Shown: positions 34,301-41,339 of the stretch, piece by piece
Position numbering within the stretch: position 1 is the stretch's first letter
Layout: each line of letters begins with the position of its first letter
DNA from: Curtobacterium sp. VKM Ac-1393
GTDB lineage: Bacteria > Actinomycetota > Actinomycetes > Actinomycetales > Microbacteriaceae
Direction of reading: 5' to 3'
NCBI RefSeq assembly: GCF_015350995.1
Contig: NZ_JADKRW010000002.1
Coordinates: 248,001-312,000, forward strand
DNA: 64,000 bases
Translations under genes and position numbers: made by a program
Notes under the pieces: model-generated
What the model saw: the letters and a program-made list of their open reading frames with translations, nothing else
Database searches by the model: none
What the model was told of the DNA's origin: nothing

Positions 34301-34683
34301 ACGGCGGCCGCGCCCCAGGTGGTCTGGTCGTCGCCGCGCAGGTTCACGTCGCGCAGCGCACCGGACTCGGGGTCGCGGCGGGTGTCGACCTTGCCGCGCA
34401 GGTACGTGAGCAGGTTGCGCTGGTCGGCGCTGCGAGCGCGCCCGGTCGTCGCGTCGTTCGAGGCACCGTTGAACGGCACGTCGGACGGCATCATCACGGC
34501 CAGGTACGCGTCCATCAGCGTCGACTTGCCGGTTCCGGACGCGCCGGAGATGAGGGTCGCGGTGCCGGACAATTCCACCTGGCGGTGGCCGTGGAAGCCG
34601 CCCCAGTTCACGACCTGCATCGACTCGGCGCGCCACTGCGCGACCGTGTCGAACAGGGCGGGGATCGCGAAGGTGTCGGTCAT
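31318..34683 (-). CDS. jetC: Wadjet/MksB-type SMC-like ATPase JetC
   Basis: A 1121-aa SbcC/Rad50/MukB-like protein. Walker A is GASGTGKST at residues 47-55. Long coiled coils run at about 280-470 and 640-800, around a hinge-like middle (LPFVAELLDVQPGEERWRTAIE...). The ABC signature is KSGGETQ at 1016-1022 and Walker B is VFLDEA at 1050-1055. It is the loop-extruding motor of a plasmid-restricting condensin (Wadjet, also called MksBEF/EptABC). The ATG overlaps the jetB stop by four bases. Downstream there is no jetD; a repeat array and an unrelated small gene follow. Without the JetD nuclease it could compact DNA but not cut it. Confidence 0.9.
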   Translation of the reverse strand: MTDTFAIPALFDTVAQWRAESMQVVNWGGFHGHRQVELSGTATLISGASGTGKSTLMDAYLAVMMPSDVPFNGASNDATTGRARSADQRNLLTYLRGKVDTRRDPESGALRDVNLRGDDQTTWGAAAVTFRNDDERRFTVLRAYIVPKRARGVGDIQMTMATVDDTFDLRRLEEFVPTRFHHLELTGRVPGLVIRDTYQELAYTLQTRLGIGDSGGGNRAMRLLARIQAGQHLPTVDALYKSLVLETPGTYEAADRALAHFSALDEAYEAMDTEERKVRILSPITELHTEIERSRAAAEALDGIATGAEVSPFAHWTASRKRDLLDAEVDRNGRERTASRAEVAAAEARHAAVEIELRDAEARLRDQGGNALAQLEDRIDRRTRERDAVVRTRTTFDERTAVLGVSVSTEQDFTVVQRAAHEFLGAYTASRSSLDDRRDALTREEYPLLDRERSLRQERQSLEHRQGAMPLPMHEARLAMARAADIDPADLPFVAELLDVQPGEERWRTAIESVLAPVARTLLVDQDRLGAFSEAIDALRLPVRVQFEGVPTGPHLDLDGDPAMVSGKLAIKQSPFSTWVRERIESDRTDARCVTDASELGGGGRRVTESGQLRDGRRGAHGDRRQANVIGFTNEARVAAVEQELASIAQDLATLEARRTDVAQDLTALDVLRAAHQHVVDVTWDAIDVHGVETALARLDEERQALLAADDGLRTLRASVARLRKSLDETADRRSAARLSVQRLEERHAVLVDGQDAAAEILSRFDDSPESLPDDEQSRLLAEAFAEVGAPDGVDGFDDATRRLRRRLEERLSQALDGAAAASASLTLTFQRYQDAWPDPNLGTGVASYPDYHAILDQIVATGLHARRTEWRRRLSQWSGEDLVPLAGAFDRAVVEIEERLEPVNEILRDLPFGANRDRLKIQIRRVTREDVTAFRRELRALSASVDSELTDDVLETRFRRLRRFMAVIRPDPDAARGRTTQRDAVLDVRRHMEITAVRYDTAGKDLGVYSSLGDKSGGETQELVAFIVGAALRYQLGDETRPRPRFAPVFLDEAFIKADSEFAGRAVTAWLRLGFQLVVSAPLDKVTALEPSMERLLSMRKHPDTGHSSITEIARVPADA

Positions 34684-35468
34684 GCTTCCGTCTCGCCGTC
34701 GTCGTCGGTGTCGGTCTCGGCTTCGCCGTCAGCCGGGAGGCCCGTGTCGGCTCCGTCGGTCGGCTCGCCACCCGGCGTGGCCGGGTCCTCCTGCGCGGTG
34801 GTGGTCCGCAGCCACGTGTCCAGTTCCAGCAGGCGCTCGAGCGGGAGTAACACCTCGACGACGCTCGCCACCCGGAAGCGGTCCGGGTCCGAGGTGCGGA
34901 TGAGGATGCGAGCCGTCACCAGGCGCTCGATCGCCTTGGTCACCCGACCCTCGTCGCGCGTGCGGTCGGTCGCGGTCGCCGGCCGGAACCCGGCGACGTG
35001 CCCGAGGATCTCGGAGCGGTCGACGACGACCTGGTCCGGACCCGGTCGAGCGTCGGCGCGCAGGCGCATCCGCAGGTAGACGAGGACGATCGTCTCCTCG
35101 CGGGTGTACGGCAGGTCACGCAGCAGCGTCGGGAACGTGCGGCGCTGGCTCTCCGAGCGCGCTTGGCGCTTCCAGGCGACCTCGCGGTCACGGTCGACGT
35201 GCAGTTCGAGGAACAGGTCGTTCAGGCGCGACCGCAGCTGGTACTCGGCGTCGAGGACGGCACGCCACTCGTCGGGGTGCGTGCGGGAGCTGACGTACGA
35301 GTGCCGGAGCAGCGCGACCAGGGCGCGTCGCTGGTGTTCGTCGAGCCGGCCCTCGTCGCCCTCGAAGAGGGCGAAGCTGGACTCGTCGCGCTCGTCGTCC
35401 TGCATCACCGATGCGGGGTCGTCGTAGGGGAACGTCTCGTCGACCGGTGCCGGTGTCGTGTCGCTCAC
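34680..35468 (-). CDS. jetB: Wadjet kleisin-partner protein JetB (DUF4194, MksE-like)
   Basis: A 262-aa protein with tandem winged-helix character (LDEHQRRALVALLRHSYVSSRTHPDEWRAVLD, then LNDLFLELHVDRDREVAWKRQARSE, LPYTREETIVLVYLRMRLRAD, AIERLVTARILIRTSDPDRFRV). This is the DUF4194/MksE pattern. It bridges the JetA kleisin and JetC. It ends in a disordered acidic tail (ETDTDDDGETEA). GTG start with GTGA overlap to jetA. Confidence 0.9.
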   Translation of the reverse strand: MSDTTPAPVDETFPYDDPASVMQDDERDESSFALFEGDEGRLDEHQRRALVALLRHSYVSSRTHPDEWRAVLDAEYQLRSRLNDLFLELHVDRDREVAWKRQARSESQRRTFPTLLRDLPYTREETIVLVYLRMRLRADARPGPDQVVVDRSEILGHVAGFRPATATDRTRDEGRVTKAIERLVTARILIRTSDPDRFRVASVVEVLLPLERLLELDTWLRTTTAQEDPATPGGEPTDGADTGLPADGEAETDTDDDGETEA

Positions 35469-37012
35469 CGTGCCTCCTGTGCGTTGTCGTCGTGGGGATC
35501 GCCGACCGGCGCGTGCTCGGCAGCGAGCGCAGCGGTGGGCATGTGGAAGGTGACCGGGCTGCCGTCCGGACGAACCGTCCGGTGCTCGGCGATGTGCGCG
35601 GCGGACTCGAAGTCGTCGCGGCCGGTGAGCAGGTGGGCGAGGCCGAAGAGCTCGACGGGGCGGCGCTGCTCGGGCGGCAACCCGTGGAAGGCGTCGACGC
35701 TCGAGTCGGCCTCCGCGAACCGGAGCGCGGCACGCAGCTCGGTCAGGAGCGGACCGCCGTGGCGCCGGAGCATCTCGACGTCGAGGTCCTCGAAGACGTC
35801 GTCGTCGGGCTCCTCGATGGGCGGGGGCACCGACTCAGCGTCCGGGTCGTAGAAGCGCTCGCGCAGGGTGCCGACCTCGGCCGATGCCGGCAGCAGCGGG
35901 AGCGGGATGCGGTCGCGCGCGCCACCCTGGTCCATCAGGGTGGCGAGCCCGCGGTTGATCGACCGGATCACGGCGTCGAGCTCGCGGTCGCGGACCACGT
36001 CGTGGGCGACGATCTGGTCGCGCAGCGTCGCGGTGAGCTGACGCCGCTGGGCGAGGACGTCCTCGATGCCCTGACGGAGGATCGTCACCGTGTTCCGGAA
36101 CGCCCGCCGCTCGCCGGCTCCGAGCCCGTCGGCGAACGAGTGGGACAGGATCGTCGCGATGTCGTCGCGCAGGCGGAGCAGCAGGGCGTCGTCGCGCAGG
36201 AGCTCGAAGGCGCCCTCGAACGCACGGCCCTCGGGCGTGGCCTGCATGAGGTTGTCGGTGCGGGCCAGGTAGTCGTCGAGGATCTCGCCGATCGGGCGCA
36301 CCTCTTGCCGGAAGTCCTCGACGATCGAGCGGTGCATCGTCGCCACGGCCTCTTCCACGCGCTTGAAGTCGCTCGGGAGCTGCCGGATCAGGTCGGAGAT
36401 GTTCGTGTACCCGTCGCGCATCCGGTCGTCCTCGACGGTGACGACGTCGTCACCGTGCTCGAGACGTTCACGCTCCGCCTGCAGTTCGGCGATCTGGGCG
36501 TCGATGCGGCGGATCTGCACGTCGGGGTCCGGCTCGGCGCGGGCGGCCCAGCGGTGCACGGCGTCGACGATCATCGCCAGGCGGCTCTCGCTGATCAGGG
36601 CACGGTCGGCGGACAGGGCGTCGACGAGGCTCAGAGCCTCGAGCGCGTGGCTCGTCAGGGAGTACTGCTCGTCGCCGTCGGGGGAGTTGGAGCGGACGAG
36701 CCACTGGGCCGCCACCCACTCGCGGCAGAGGGCGCGGCCGTTCGGTCGGGGGTCCGGCTCGCTTTGTTCGTGGTGTTCGTGGTGTTCATGCTGTTCGCTC
36801 GCGGGGACGCGCGCGCCCGACGCCTGCAGGCGGGCGACGTGTTCCTCGACCTGCAGGTGCATGCGGTCGGCGGGGACGTACTGGACGTCGCGGTCGAACA
36901 CCGTGCGGAACACGGCAAGGACCGTCGCGCTCGTCGGGCGGGACATGAGGCGCAGGGTCGGACGGTCGAGGACCGCTCGGACCCGGGCGAACTCGAGGTC
37001 GACGTCGGTCAT
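35465..37012 (-). CDS. jetA: Wadjet kleisin-like protein JetA (DUF3375, MksF-like)
   Basis: A 515-aa protein with the DUF3375 layout: an N-terminal winged helix (RAVLDRPTLRLMSRPTSATVLAVFRTVF), a long helical middle (IRRIDAQIAELQAERERLEHG, ISDLIRQLPSDFKRVEEAV, then MHRSIVEDFRQE), and a C-terminal winged helix (VELFGLAHLLTG). It joins JetC heads and JetB. Residues about 73-84 are a His/Glu tract (EQHEHHEHHEQ) encoded by short tandem repeats. I start at ATG 37012 (MTDVDLEF) preceded by GAAGGGGCG rather than a longer frame reaching into the tRNA terminator. First gene of the Jet operon, next to a tRNA cluster. Confidence 0.88.
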   Translation of the reverse strand: MTDVDLEFARVRAVLDRPTLRLMSRPTSATVLAVFRTVFDRDVQYVPADRMHLQVEEHVARLQASGARVPASEQHEHHEHHEQSEPDPRPNGRALCREWVAAQWLVRSNSPDGDEQYSLTSHALEALSLVDALSADRALISESRLAMIVDAVHRWAARAEPDPDVQIRRIDAQIAELQAERERLEHGDDVVTVEDDRMRDGYTNISDLIRQLPSDFKRVEEAVATMHRSIVEDFRQEVRPIGEILDDYLARTDNLMQATPEGRAFEGAFELLRDDALLLRLRDDIATILSHSFADGLGAGERRAFRNTVTILRQGIEDVLAQRRQLTATLRDQIVAHDVVRDRELDAVIRSINRGLATLMDQGGARDRIPLPLLPASAEVGTLRERFYDPDAESVPPPIEEPDDDVFEDLDVEMLRRHGGPLLTELRAALRFAEADSSVDAFHGLPPEQRRPVELFGLAHLLTGRDDFESAAHIAEHRTVRPDGSPVTFHMPTAALAAEHAPVGDPHDDNAQEAR

Positions 37013-37074
37013 GCGCCCCTTCGTCCGATCGTGCTGATGGTGTGGCCCGCGTGCTGCGGCCTGGTGAGATGACA

Positions 37075-37102
37075 AGAGCCCGACGCTGCTGCGTCGGGCT
37101 CT
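37075..37102 (-). terminator. Terminator of the minus-strand tRNA-Val
   Basis: 12-bp arms AGAGCCCGACGC / GCGTCGGGCTCT with a TGCT loop, directly after the tRNA 3' end on the minus strand. It also insulates the tRNA from jetA. Confidence 0.8.
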
Positions 37103-37112
37103 GTCTCAAGGG

Positions 37113-37185
37113 TGGGCGATACCAGACTCGAACTGATGACCTCTTCGGTGTGAACGAAGCGCGCTACCAACTGCGCCAATCGCCC
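37113..37185 (-). tRNA. tRNA-Val (anticodon CAC)
   Basis: A 73-nt cloverleaf: acceptor GGGCGAT/ATCGCCC, D-arm GCGC...GCGC, anticodon stem CTTCG/CGAAG with loop TTCACAC giving anticodon CAC (reads GUG), and T-arm with GTTCGAG. CCA is not encoded. Its terminator hairpin is at 37075-37102. Confidence 0.93.
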
Positions 37186-37486
37186 CCTGCACTGTTCGTG
37201 CGGATCGATACTAGCGGAAGTCCGGCGGTGCATCGAACACGACGCGCTGCCCGGGTGTGGCGCGTGGGTCGCGCGTGTGCGGCGGTCGCACGGTGCCGTG
37301 TCCGTACGTGGTCGCACAGTGCCGTGTCGGCGCCCCGGTGCGAGCTTGATCGCACGGTGCGGCGCCGTAAGCGGCCACGAAGCACGCAACCGCGCACCAG
37401 CCGGCGAAAGGCGCACCGTGCGAAGGGTGCCGTACCGGCCGGATCCGCATGAACTCGGGGGACACGCCCGGTGAACGGGAAGGATT
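37186..37486. repeat. Gene-free stretch with short degenerate repeats
   Basis: No gene is supported here. GTCGCACGGTGCCGTGTC (37285-37302) recurs with one change at 37311-37328. A shorter copy, GATCGCACGGTGCGGCG, starts at 37348, and an inverted GCACCGTGCGA lies near 37413. The copies are 26 and 37 nt apart. Purpose unknown. Confidence 0.5.
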
Positions 37487-37514
37487 TTGGCGGAAGCCCC
37501 CGGGTTCGTATAGA
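37487..37514 (+). promoter_or_regulatory. Promoter of the tRNA Gly-Cys-Val operon
   Basis: TTGGCG (37487-37492), a 16-nt spacer and TATAGA (37509-37514), about 35 nt before the tRNA-Gly 5' end. A good vegetative-type promoter for this GC-rich genome. Confidence 0.65.
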
Positions 37515-37549
37515 GTTTACGTCGTCGCCGCGACAGCGGAAAGACAAGT

Positions 37550-37621
37550 GCGGATGTGGCGCAGTGGTAGCGCATCACCTTGCCAAGGTGAGGGTCGCGA
37601 GTTCGAATCTCGTCATCCGCT
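37550..37621 (+). tRNA. tRNA-Gly (anticodon GCC), copy 1
   Basis: A 72-nt cloverleaf with acceptor GCGGATG/CATCCGC and anticodon loop TTGCCAA (GCC). CCA is not encoded. The sequence is identical over its full length to the copy at 61668-61739. First of three tRNAs on the plus strand. Confidence 0.95.
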
Positions 37622-37703
37622 CGAGTGTGGGGCTTCTCGAAGCCTCGCGACTCACCAGAGGGTATCCCACCGTTCGGGTACTCACGGAGACGTGAACCTC
37701 GAT

Positions 37704-37774
37704 GGTGGGGTGGCCGAGAGGCTAGGCAGCGGCCTGCAAAGCCGTCCACGCGGGTTCGAATCCCGTCCCCACCT
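37704..37774 (+). tRNA. tRNA-Cys (anticodon GCA)
   Basis: A 71-nt cloverleaf with acceptor GGTGGGG/CCCCACC and anticodon loop CTGCAAA (GCA). The T-arm contains GGTTCGAATCC. CCA is not encoded. Confidence 0.94.
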
Positions 37775-37825
37775 CCAGCAACACCCTCCAGATCCTGTGC
37801 GAACTCCGGTTCAGACAGGGAATCT

Positions 37826-37897
37826 GGGCGATTGGCGCAGCGGTAGCGCGCTTCCCTGACACGGAAGAGGTCACTGGTTCGATCCCAGTATCGCCCA
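37826..37897 (+). tRNA. tRNA-Val (anticodon GAC), integration target
   Basis: A 72-nt cloverleaf with acceptor GGGCGAT/ATCGCCC, anticodon stem CTTCC/GGAAG and loop CTGACAC (GAC). Its 3' part from 37873 is repeated perfectly at 44469-44494, marking it as the attachment site of the adjacent integrated element. The tRNA itself stays intact. Confidence 0.95.
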
Positions 37898-37898
37898 C
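37873..37898 (+). repeat. attL: 26-bp direct repeat in the tRNA-Val 3' end
   Basis: The T-arm and 3' acceptor of tRNA-Val, from ACTGGTTCGATCC to TATCGCCCAC, equal 44469-44494 over 26 bp with different flanks. This is the core overlap left by tyrosine-integrase insertion into a tRNA gene. Confidence 0.9.
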
Positions 37899-37901
37899 AC
37901 A

Positions 37902-37930
37902 AAACCCCCGGTCTCACCGGGGGTTTTTTT
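37902..37930 (+). terminator. Terminator after tRNA-Val, element side
   Basis: CCCCCGG / CCGGGGG hairpin followed by a T7 tract, an ideal intrinsic terminator. It lies inside attL, so it was brought by the element. The original tRNA terminator is at 44503-44541. Confidence 0.88.
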
Positions 37931-37946
37931 GTTGGCTACGGCGGCC

Positions 37947-37963
37947 GTGGGACATATGTGGGA
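37947..37963 (+). promoter_or_regulatory. Putative integrase arm-type site, left end
   Basis: GTGGGACATATGTGGGA lies 49 bp inside attL. GTGGGACAACGTGGGA occurs inside the right end at 44334-44349. Paired repeats near both ends and upstream of int fit arm-type integrase or excisionase binding sites. Confidence 0.45.
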
Positions 37964-38100
37964 ATACGGCCAGCGAATGGCACGTGTGGGCGTCGGTCTC
38001 CCACCACAGTGAGCGACCTCGCGTACGCGTACGGGCGCACGCGCATTTTTCGCAATCGACCGGGTGATTCGGTGTCGGAGCTCTGTGCCACTCTGACGGC

Positions 38101-38913
38101 ATGAGCAAGAAGCACTCTCCCGCGTACCTTCGCGGCCTGGTCGATGCGGTTGCCGAGTTCGAGGCGGCCCTGCGGGAGTTCCTGACGATGCACGAGCCGA
38201 ACACCCTGGCCCGCGGGATCTTGCCTGCCGTCTACAGGCGCGAAGGCGTAGCCGACGCTGAGTACGCCACCTCGCAGCGTCGCGTGGAGATCGCATCTGG
38301 CCGTGCTGGCGCTGCGGTCGCCATCACAGGAACGCGCTACGAGGTGCAGGGCATGGGCGTGGTCGATCCAGTCGCGGCATGGTCAACCATCCTCGGCCCG
38401 AAGCCCGTCCTGGAGCCCGAGAACATCCTGTCGGCGTGCGGACAGATGCTTGGCCGGCTCGAAGTGCACATCGCGGAGGCAGAGGCGAACGCGGTGCCGA
38501 CGGTGAGCGCCGAGGCGATGCACCCGTTGGTGTGGGGCGCCGCCCGGGCCATGTGGCGCGACGGTCACTACCGGCAGGCGGTGGCAGGGGCCGCCGAAGC
38601 TCTGGTGGGGCAGTTGAAGGCTCGCACCGGACGCAACGGCATCGCGGAGACCGCGCTGTGGCAGGAGACGTTCTCCGAGCGACCGCCCGAGATCGGCAAG
38701 CCGCGGATGCGATGGCCGGGCGACCCAACCGACCGCACCGTGCGCTCCATGAACGAGGGCCTGCGGAGCATCACGGCTGGCGTGCAGATGACCATCCGCA
38801 ATGCCGCCGCGCATGAGACCGAGCAGTGGACGCTGGTGGAGGCGTCGGAACGGCTGGCTGTCCTGAGCCTCATCGCCAGGTGGCTGGAGACCTGCGTGAT
38901 CGAAGAGGTCTAG
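38101..38913 (+). CDS. TIGR02391-family (Ymh-like) protein
   Basis: A 270-aa protein. The C-terminal half is typical of the TIGR02391 family: HPLVWGAARAMWRDGHYRQA, VAGAAEALVGQLKARTGR, GKPRMRWPGDPTDRTVRSMN, EGLRSITAGVQMTIRNAAAH, then RLAVLSLIARWLETC. The N-terminal 100 residues (AEFEAALREFLTMHEPNTL...) are variable. The family often sits in mobile elements and defence islands but has no settled biochemical role. Possible start at ATG 38101 without a clear ribosome-binding site. Followed by a terminator and then the TIR gene on the same strand. Confidence 0.8.
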   Translation: MSKKHSPAYLRGLVDAVAEFEAALREFLTMHEPNTLARGILPAVYRREGVADAEYATSQRRVEIASGRAGAAVAITGTRYEVQGMGVVDPVAAWSTILGPKPVLEPENILSACGQMLGRLEVHIAEAEANAVPTVSAEAMHPLVWGAARAMWRDGHYRQAVAGAAEALVGQLKARTGRNGIAETALWQETFSERPPEIGKPRMRWPGDPTDRTVRSMNEGLRSITAGVQMTIRNAAAHETEQWTLVEASERLAVLSLIARWLETCVIEEV

Positions 38914-38925
38914 CGCCAGCATGCC

Positions 38926-38962
38926 GAACGGCCCGCAGCGGTGAGATCACTGTGGGCCGTTC
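38926..38962 (+). terminator. Terminator after the TIGR02391-like gene
   Basis: Arms GAACGGCCC (38926-38934) and GGGCCGTTC (38954-38962), extended by GCAG/CTGT, 13 nt after the stop. It separates the two cargo genes, so the TIR gene probably has its own promoter (TACTCT at about 39084). Confidence 0.65.
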
Positions 38963-39115
38963 GGGTCTCAGACTAGGCGGTCGGATCGCCACGAAGCGCA
39001 GGCAAACGATGGCCCGCAAGTCCCGGAAGTACAGCGCGTTGGATGCGAAGACATGGGCGTAGCCGCGCCGTTGAGTGACCCTCTACTCTGAGAACACGAC
39101 GACCCGAGGGGCACC

Positions 39116-40177
39116 ATGACCGACCATGATTTTGACATCGCTGTGACGTTCGCAGGGGAGGATCGGGAGTTCGTCGATGAGGTCGTAAAGCTGGTCAAGG
39201 CGAGCGGGATGACGGTGTTCTACGACGAGGACGCCAAGGTCGAGATGTGGGGCGAAGATCTCACGGAGTTCTTCGCTGACGTGTACGAGCGACGTGCGCG
39301 CTACGCAGTCATGTTCGTCTCTGCCCAGTACGCGGCGAAGGCATGGACTCGCCACGAGCGGCGGAGCGTTCTGGTGAGGGCCATCGAGAGTCCGACGCCC
39401 TACCTGCTGCCGGTCCGCCTCGATTCCACGAAACTGCCCGGAGTGCGGAGCACCGTGGCTTACCTTGATGGCCTGGCCGAAGGACCAGCAGGGGTCGCTG
39501 AAGCCGTCAAGGCGAAGGTCGGGGCGTCGCGCGCCGATGGTGAGCTTCGCTTCAACGGTCGAGTCCCACGGTCGCCAGCCGAAGCGGCGACGCTCTTGGG
39601 TGAGCGTCCGCCGGGTTGGGAGTACATCGCTTTCAGCTATTGGCTCAGCGCCGGTCTGGAACAGCGTCGGTCGGCGTACAACGACCACATCATGGGCTTC
39701 GCGTTGGGGGGCGAGTTCATCCCCGGGGACGCCCTGATGGACTACCTCCAATCGGAAATGGCCCGAATCATGGGCGTCACCGAGACCTTCGAAAGTCTCT
39801 TGCTTGGTCCAGCCCAGGACGCGGCGATGGGCGCGCGGGGCGAACCCGGCGATGCCGACCTCATCGAGCATCTGGCTGGACGGCTGTTGCTCATCTATGA
39901 CGAGTTGCTGGCGTGGGCGTACCGGCTCCGCTCCGCGTCGACCTCGACGGGCGAGGGCCGGGCCGTATTGCGCGCGCTCGCTGACTACGCGGCGCAGCCC
40001 GTCGAGGCGGTCCGGGATTTCATCATCGATCTTCAAAAGCGCATGGATGTACTGACCGAGACGTTGGAGCGCGGCGAGACCGTCGCATTGCAGCTGACGA
40101 TAGCGTTCGACATCTCGGATGAGGTTTCGTCGCGGTATCACGCCGCCCTTGACAGCTACGGCAAAGCGCAGAACTAG
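39116..40177 (+). CDS. TIR-domain protein with unknown C-terminal domain, likely anti-phage effector
   Basis: 353 aa. Residues 5-120 are a TIR fold (DFDIAVTFAGEDREFVDEVV; MTVFYDEDAKVEMWGEDL; RRARYAVMFVSAQYAAKAWT; HERRSVLVRAIE). Glu43 in VEMWG is the candidate catalytic glutamate of an NAD-cleaving TIR; compare the ELWGKDL pattern of related proteins. Residues about 150-353 form a helical domain with no recognised family (PGWEYIAFSYWLSAGLEQRR, MDYLQSEMARIMGV, HLAGRLLLIYDELLAWAYRL), perhaps a sensor. Start ATG with GAGGGG upstream. Bacterial TIR proteins commonly act in phage defence by NAD depletion or signalling; that role here is inference. Confidence 0.85.
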   Translation: MTDHDFDIAVTFAGEDREFVDEVVKLVKASGMTVFYDEDAKVEMWGEDLTEFFADVYERRARYAVMFVSAQYAAKAWTRHERRSVLVRAIESPTPYLLPVRLDSTKLPGVRSTVAYLDGLAEGPAGVAEAVKAKVGASRADGELRFNGRVPRSPAEAATLLGERPPGWEYIAFSYWLSAGLEQRRSAYNDHIMGFALGGEFIPGDALMDYLQSEMARIMGVTETFESLLLGPAQDAAMGARGEPGDADLIEHLAGRLLLIYDELLAWAYRLRSASTSTGEGRAVLRALADYAAQPVEAVRDFIIDLQKRMDVLTETLERGETVALQLTIAFDISDEVSSRYHAALDSYGKAQN

Positions 40178-40279
40178 GCGATCGAGTGTTTCGACGGATC
40201 AGGCTGTTGCGAAGCCACTTGACCTGTCGCACCGCCCCCGGACGTGCTCCGACGGCGGTTCGCGACGGTCGGTGGTCTG

Positions 40280-40984
40280 CTACAGCTGGCTGGAGCGTAG
40301 GCGGGCGATTGCCCGCGAGTCGAGTGCATACGCCGCGCCCGATGCGAACACCCGCTGGTAGCCGACCTCATCCGCGCGGAACAGCGCCGAGCGTGCCCCC
40401 GACGTCACCTCGCCGCCGTTCTCGCTTTCGGTGAGCACAGCAGCCCAGGCGGCGAGCGGCGCCAGAGTGGCCTCGCGCTGCTTCGCCGCCACGGCGTCCG
40501 CTTCGCCGAGAGCCACGAGCCGATCGAACAGCCGGTCCTGGAGTTCGACGGCCAGGGCGTCGGGCTCGGTGGCGTTCAGGACGTCGGGCAGGGTCTCGAC
40601 CATCGACAGCAGGGCAGCCACCCGGTTCTCGTCGGCCGCGTCGATGACGTCGAGGATGGTCCGGCCGTGGTCGAGCAGCGTCTGCACCTGGGCTCGCTGG
40701 ATGGTGGCCACCGCCACCTGGTCGGCGGTCGCCGGAGCGCGGCCGGTGAGCACGTCAGCGCGGCTCGGGCCGGTCAGGGCATCGCGGGCTGCGCGTGCGG
40801 CAGCAGCGACCTCGGCGTGCGCGGCGTCGGCCGTGCGGATAGCGGTGGCTCGCGCTCGGTCGAGTGCGTCGGGCACCAGGTCGTCGTTGCGCATGTTGAC
40901 GGCGGCCTGGGCGGCGGCGTCTCGTGCCACCTGAGCGTCGGCGTACGGGGTGGTGTCGGGCGTGTGTGCAGCGTTCTCGGTCAT
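40280..40984 (-). CDS. Ala-rich helical protein of unknown function
   Basis: 234 aa, starting MTENAAHTPDTTPYADAQVA behind AGGAGC. Almost entirely predicted helical and rich in Ala/Asp/Arg (ARATAIRTADAAHAEVAAAARAARDAL), with no signal peptide or membrane segment. No family is recognised. Last gene of the minus-strand operon of the element, convergent with the TIR gene (102 nt apart). Coiled-coil or scaffold character is possible but unproved. Confidence 0.6.
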   Translation of the reverse strand: MTENAAHTPDTTPYADAQVARDAAAQAAVNMRNDDLVPDALDRARATAIRTADAAHAEVAAAARAARDALTGPSRADVLTGRAPATADQVAVATIQRAQVQTLLDHGRTILDVIDAADENRVAALLSMVETLPDVLNATEPDALAVELQDRLFDRLVALGEADAVAAKQREATLAPLAAWAAVLTESENGGEVTSGARSALFRADEVGYQRVFASGAAYALDSRAIARLRSSQL

Positions 40985-41051
40985 GGTGGTGCTCCTGTCT
41001 GGGCTGATGCCCGTTGGTGAGTTGGTGGTGCTGGCCTGGTGAGTCATGCGG

Positions 41052-41339
41052 TCAGCCGATGGGACGGTTGCCACCGGCGCGTTCGAGATCGGCCAGCAGT
41101 CGGTCGAGCGCTCGCTGCATCTGCGGGCGGGTCGTCGCCTTGGCCAGCGTCCGCTCGTAGCGCGCCAGTGCCCTGGACCGTTTGCGCTGCTGAGCCTCCT
41201 GGGCCGCCTGAGCGGCCAGGATCGCGTCCTGGTGCTCCGCAGCCAGGTCGGCGACGCAAGCCGCTGAGACGGGCGCAGGGCGCCGCTCCGACGATGTTGC
41301 GCGGCTGTCGGCTGGGCAGGGTGATCCCTGTCGCGTCAT
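41052..41339 (-). CDS. Small helical protein of unknown function
   Basis: A 95-aa protein, MTRQGSPCPADSRATSSERR at the start, then a long amphipathic helix (LAAEHQDAILAAQAAQEAQ, LARYERTLAKATTRPQMQRA, LDRLLADLERAGG). Its ATG overlaps the stop of the HNH-like gene. No family is recognised. Confidence 0.5.
   Translation of the reverse strand: MTRQGSPCPADSRATSSERRPAPVSAACVADLAAEHQDAILAAQAAQEAQQRKRSRALARYERTLAKATTRPQMQRALDRLLADLERAGGNRPIG

Noticed and set aside
31075..35079. 1334-codon open frame on the plus strand opposite jetC/jetB
   Set aside because: It is the antisense shadow of the Jet genes: the composition is Val/Arg/Gly/Glu-rich without motifs, while the minus strand has clear ATPase motifs and overlapping starts.
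39009..39062. 17-codon frame MARKSRKYSALDAKTWA upstream of the TIR gene
   Set aside because: Too short, no ribosome-binding site in front, and no visible family; it may be a remnant of a gene start but cannot be supported.
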